In this document: piece after piece, positions 20,240 through 22,191 of the stretch | Layout: every line of letters starts with the position of its first letter | Position numbering within the stretch: position 1 is the stretch's first letter | DNA from: Zygnema cylindricum | Taxonomy: Eukaryota > Streptophyta > Zygnematophyceae > Zygnematales > Zygnemataceae | Assembly (NCBI GenBank): GCA_037447655.1 | Contig: JBBHKE010002896.1 | Coordinates: 119,951 to 142,141 of the forward strand | DNA: 22,191 nucleotides | Reading direction: 5' to 3' | Notes under the pieces: generated by a model | The model's database searches: none | What the model was told of the DNA's origin: nothing | The model's input: only the letters and a program-made list of their open reading frames with translations | Made by a program: the position numbers and the translations under genes

Positions 20240-21506
20240 AGCCTAGAGTGAGTTTGAGGTCTTTAGTTCCTGCCAAATATCTTAAGACTCTCTTTGGTGC
20301 ATCAAGATAAGATTTTCTCGGATTTTCTAGACTCTTGCTCAGTACCCCGACTGCTGCAGCAATGTCAAGACGGGTACATTTGATGAGATATATTAAGCTT
20401 CCCACTATCTTTCTATAATGTATTTTTATCATAGGATCATTCTCCCCTGACTCTAAATACTCGCTAACAATGAAACTTGGTTCAGTCTCTTCTCCCTCTA
20501 ACTTCTGCCGAAACTTCATTGGAGTTAAACATCATTTTGCCCCTCGCATTCTGTACTCATCTAACATGTTTCCAATTGCCTCTTTTTGAGTCAATTTTAT
20601 TATTTTCTTATTTCTGGCCCTCTCTACCTGGATACCCAAAATATATTTTGCCTCACCGAGGTCTTTCATCTCGAACCGTGAGTTAAGATCAGTTTTGATT
20701 TTGTTAATTTCAGTCATTGATTTGCTAATTTATAGCAAATCATCTACATATACTGCTATATACACTATGCCATTTTCACCCTTTAGAACGTAGACAGAGT
20801 GATAAAAACTTATCCTTTGAAATCCTAGGCTAGTCAAGAATTCATCAAGCTTCAGATTCCACTATCTGGGGGCCTGTTTTAGGCCCTACAAAGATTTTAG
20901 CAACTTGCATACTAAGTGCTCTTTTCCTAGTTCCACATACTTTTCAGGTTGCTGTATGTAAATGGTCTCTTCTAGTTCTCTGTGCAAAAAGGCCGTCTTT
21001 ACATCCATCTGATGTATTTCCATATCTTCTATAGCAGCTAGAGACAACAAAATCCTAACTGTCAAAAATCTTACAATCGGAGAAAATGTTTCTTCAAAAT
21101 CGATTCCTTCCTTTTGATCATACCCCTTTGCCACAATTCTGGCCTTATAACGTTCAATGGTGTTATTGAGATTTAACTTCACCTTGAATACCCATTTGCT
21201 TCCCATCGCTTTTCGGTCTTCAGGAAAGTCCACAAGCTCCCATGTTTGAGCCTCCATGATGGACTTCATTTCGTCGTTTGCTGCCTCGATCTAGAGATTC
21301 CGTTCAAGTGATGAGAAGGCCTCTTGAATAGTCAAAGGCTCCCTTGTGGTTGCCGAGTAGGCAAAGTGAGAGCTTGCTTGTAAGCGGCTGCTTGATCTTC
21401 TTCCCCCCGGAAATTCTGAGGTTGAGATCGTTGGATTTCGCGCATTGCGCTGATTGCGCTGGTGCAATTTGTGTATACTGACCGCTGTTGGTCCGGTTGG
21501 CCCCAA
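20240..21506 (-). pseudogene. Reverse transcriptase domain with six in-frame stops
   Basis: The Copia reverse transcriptase (RVT_2 type) copies element RNA into DNA. In order one sees AYSATTREPLTIQEAFSS, WELVDFPEDRKAMGSKWVFK, YKARIVAKGYDQKEGIDFEE, HQMDVKTAFLHRELEE with the first catalytic Asp, then CKLLKSL, the YVDD catalytic box at 20739-20750, FEMKDLGEAKYILGIQV, and the connection region with GSLIYLIKCTRLDIAAAVGV and RVLRYLAGTKDL. Catalytic Asp residues are retained, but stops lie before the domain (21291), in the GLKQAPR region on both sides (20886 and 20862), directly after YVDDLL (20730), before TPMKF (20532) and after LKLTLG (20238). The upstream end of this frame, 21400-21506, is a weakly conserved linker, so the exact entry point is uncertain. 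Confidence 0.93.
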
Positions 21507-21539
21507 AGTCGTTGAGGAACTTGGGGAGAGTCTGACTCG

Positions 21540-22191
21540 GGAGTCACCACCGGAGGTTGTGGAATCTGCGGGACAATTTCATGCATGCAATCTAAAATGA
21601 CATATTCTTGTACCTTTTGTTGCTTTTGCTGCTCTGTCATTTGAAATAAATCTATGGAGTCTAGTTCATCTTTAACAATGATGTTCTTAGCTACAACTAT
21701 TTTTTGCCTCTCAAACACAAAGACTCTATAACCTTTTGAGTGATCATCATATCCTAACAGAATACCCGGTAATCCCTTCGGTTCCAGTTTCCATCTATCT
21801 ATAGACGTATCTAATATAAAGCATTGACTACCAAAGACCTTGAAATGGCTAACATCTAGTTTGCTACCTGTCCAGATCTCGTGAGTAGCTTCTATCGATC
21901 TTGATCCTATCCTACTTTTAATATAAACTGCACAATTTAGAGCCTCAGCCCAGAATTTTAGATCCAAATTTTTATTTGCAAGCATAGACCTAGAGCTTTC
22001 CGTGAGAGTTCTATTCAGTCTTTCTGACACCCTGGTGAATATGGAACAGTCAATAGATGATTATTGCCTTCCTCGAGTAAAAAGGTTTCAAATTCTTTCG
22101 ATGTATATTCACCACCATTGTCCGATCTGAGCTGCAAAATAGATGAATTATGAAGTTTTTCAGCCCATGCTTTATAGTGTTTGAAGTGACC
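21540..22191 (-). pseudogene. Integrase fragment (rve core and C-terminal part)
   Basis: Integrase inserts the cDNA into host DNA with a D,D-35-E catalytic triad. From the right edge the translation shows GHFKHYKAWAEKL, then LRSDNGGEYTSKEF, holding the second catalytic Asp (codon 22120-22122), then LTVPYSP. The frame then breaks. The next frame gives SERLNRTLTESSRSML with the third acid, Glu (22022-22024), and later HFKVFGSQCF and LLGYDDHSKGYRVF, the usual C-terminal features. Only 98 nt separate the Asp and Glu codon starts where a 35-residue spacing needs 108, so 10 nt are missing between YSP and SERLN, where family members have a Gln-Asn-Gly segment. The first catalytic Asp and the zinc-binding domain would be beyond the window. 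Confidence 0.92.

Larger units (their letters stand above)
18873..22191 (-). mobile_element. Ty1/Copia LTR retrotransposon, 3' part, degenerate
   Basis: The element lies on the minus strand and runs off the right end of the window. Seen from its own 5' side inside the window: integrase core and C-terminal region, reverse transcriptase, RNase H, a short untranslated stretch, a polypurine tract and the 3' LTR. Integrase before reverse transcriptase is the order that defines Copia (Pseudoviridae-type) rather than Gypsy. The left boundary is exact: satellite unit 18731 matches its neighbours up to ...AAGGTTAG (18872), and the next bases are TG. The five bases before the LTR, GTTAG at 18868-18872, are the expected target site duplication. 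The coding part has many breaks, so the copy is not autonomous. Gag, protease, the primer binding site and the 5' LTR are not in view. Confidence 0.93.
19765..22191 (-). pseudogene. Copia pol polyprotein, partial and disrupted
   Basis: A Ty1/Copia polyprotein normally carries Gag, protease, integrase, reverse transcriptase and RNase H in one long frame. The part in view starts within the integrase core and ends at the natural TAG at 19765-19767. Coding similarity passes through three frames. Integrase up to about 22031 is in one frame, integrase C-terminal region to about 21450 in a second, reverse transcriptase to about 20065 in a third, and the end of RNase H returns to the first. In the reverse transcriptase frame there are six in-frame stops, at 21291, 20886, 20862, 20730, 20532 and 20238 (lowest base of each codon). 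Family motifs on both sides of each stop show that they interrupt one former reading frame rather than end genes. The copy cannot make a polyprotein. The lineage within Copia was not determined. Confidence 0.95.

Noticed and set aside
20477-20686. A 69-residue plus-strand frame
   Set aside because: It is antisense to the reverse transcriptase, whose family motifs on the minus strand explain the sequence.

Overview
The window is eukaryotic, non-genic, repeat-dominated DNA: about 18.9 kb of AT-rich tandem satellite followed by the 3' part of a decayed Ty1/Copia LTR retrotransposon. There is no prokaryotic gene organisation, no intact protein gene, and no tRNA or rRNA that I can recognise. The composition fits pericentromeric, centromeric or other heterochromatin. 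The host lineage cannot be fixed from this sequence.

Layout. (1) 1-110: a divergent edge that keeps a 40-bp period but has different sequence and a 12-bp inverted repeat. (2) About 111-10515: a satellite with a 40-bp unit, about 260 copies, organised by nested multi-unit duplications (blocks of 160 bp, 960 bp, about 1.2 kb and over 3 kb recur). (3) 10521-14934: 22 units of a 202-bp satellite, subfamily A, fairly homogeneous. (4) 14935-15136: a hybrid unit, A-like at its start and B-like at its end. (5) 15137-18872: subfamily B of the same 202-bp satellite, more diverged and with more rearranged units. (6) 18873-22191: a Copia element on the minus strand that cuts satellite unit 18731 at a precise TG boundary. 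Its 3' LTR (18873-19604), polypurine tract (about 19605-19615) and the RNase H, reverse transcriptase and part of the integrase region of pol are inside the window. The rest of pol, gag, the primer binding site and the 5' LTR would lie beyond the right end.

Satellite relationships. The 202-bp unit is itself a dimer of two about 101-bp halves that align from end to end. The 101-bp half resembles about two and a half 40-bp units, with long shared words, and the switch from one satellite to the other near 10515 occurs in register on those words. The simplest reading is one family that grew in steps: 40-bp unit, 101-bp half, 202-bp dimer, then subfamilies A and B. This rests on alignment by eye.

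The Copia pol is a pseudogene: six in-frame stops, a 10-nt deletion in the integrase just before the expected third catalytic acid, and at least two more frame changes. It has not been functional for some time. I found no evidence of a new gene system. The interesting content is the satellite hierarchy, its dyad and telobox-like motifs, and the dated insertion point of the retroelement.
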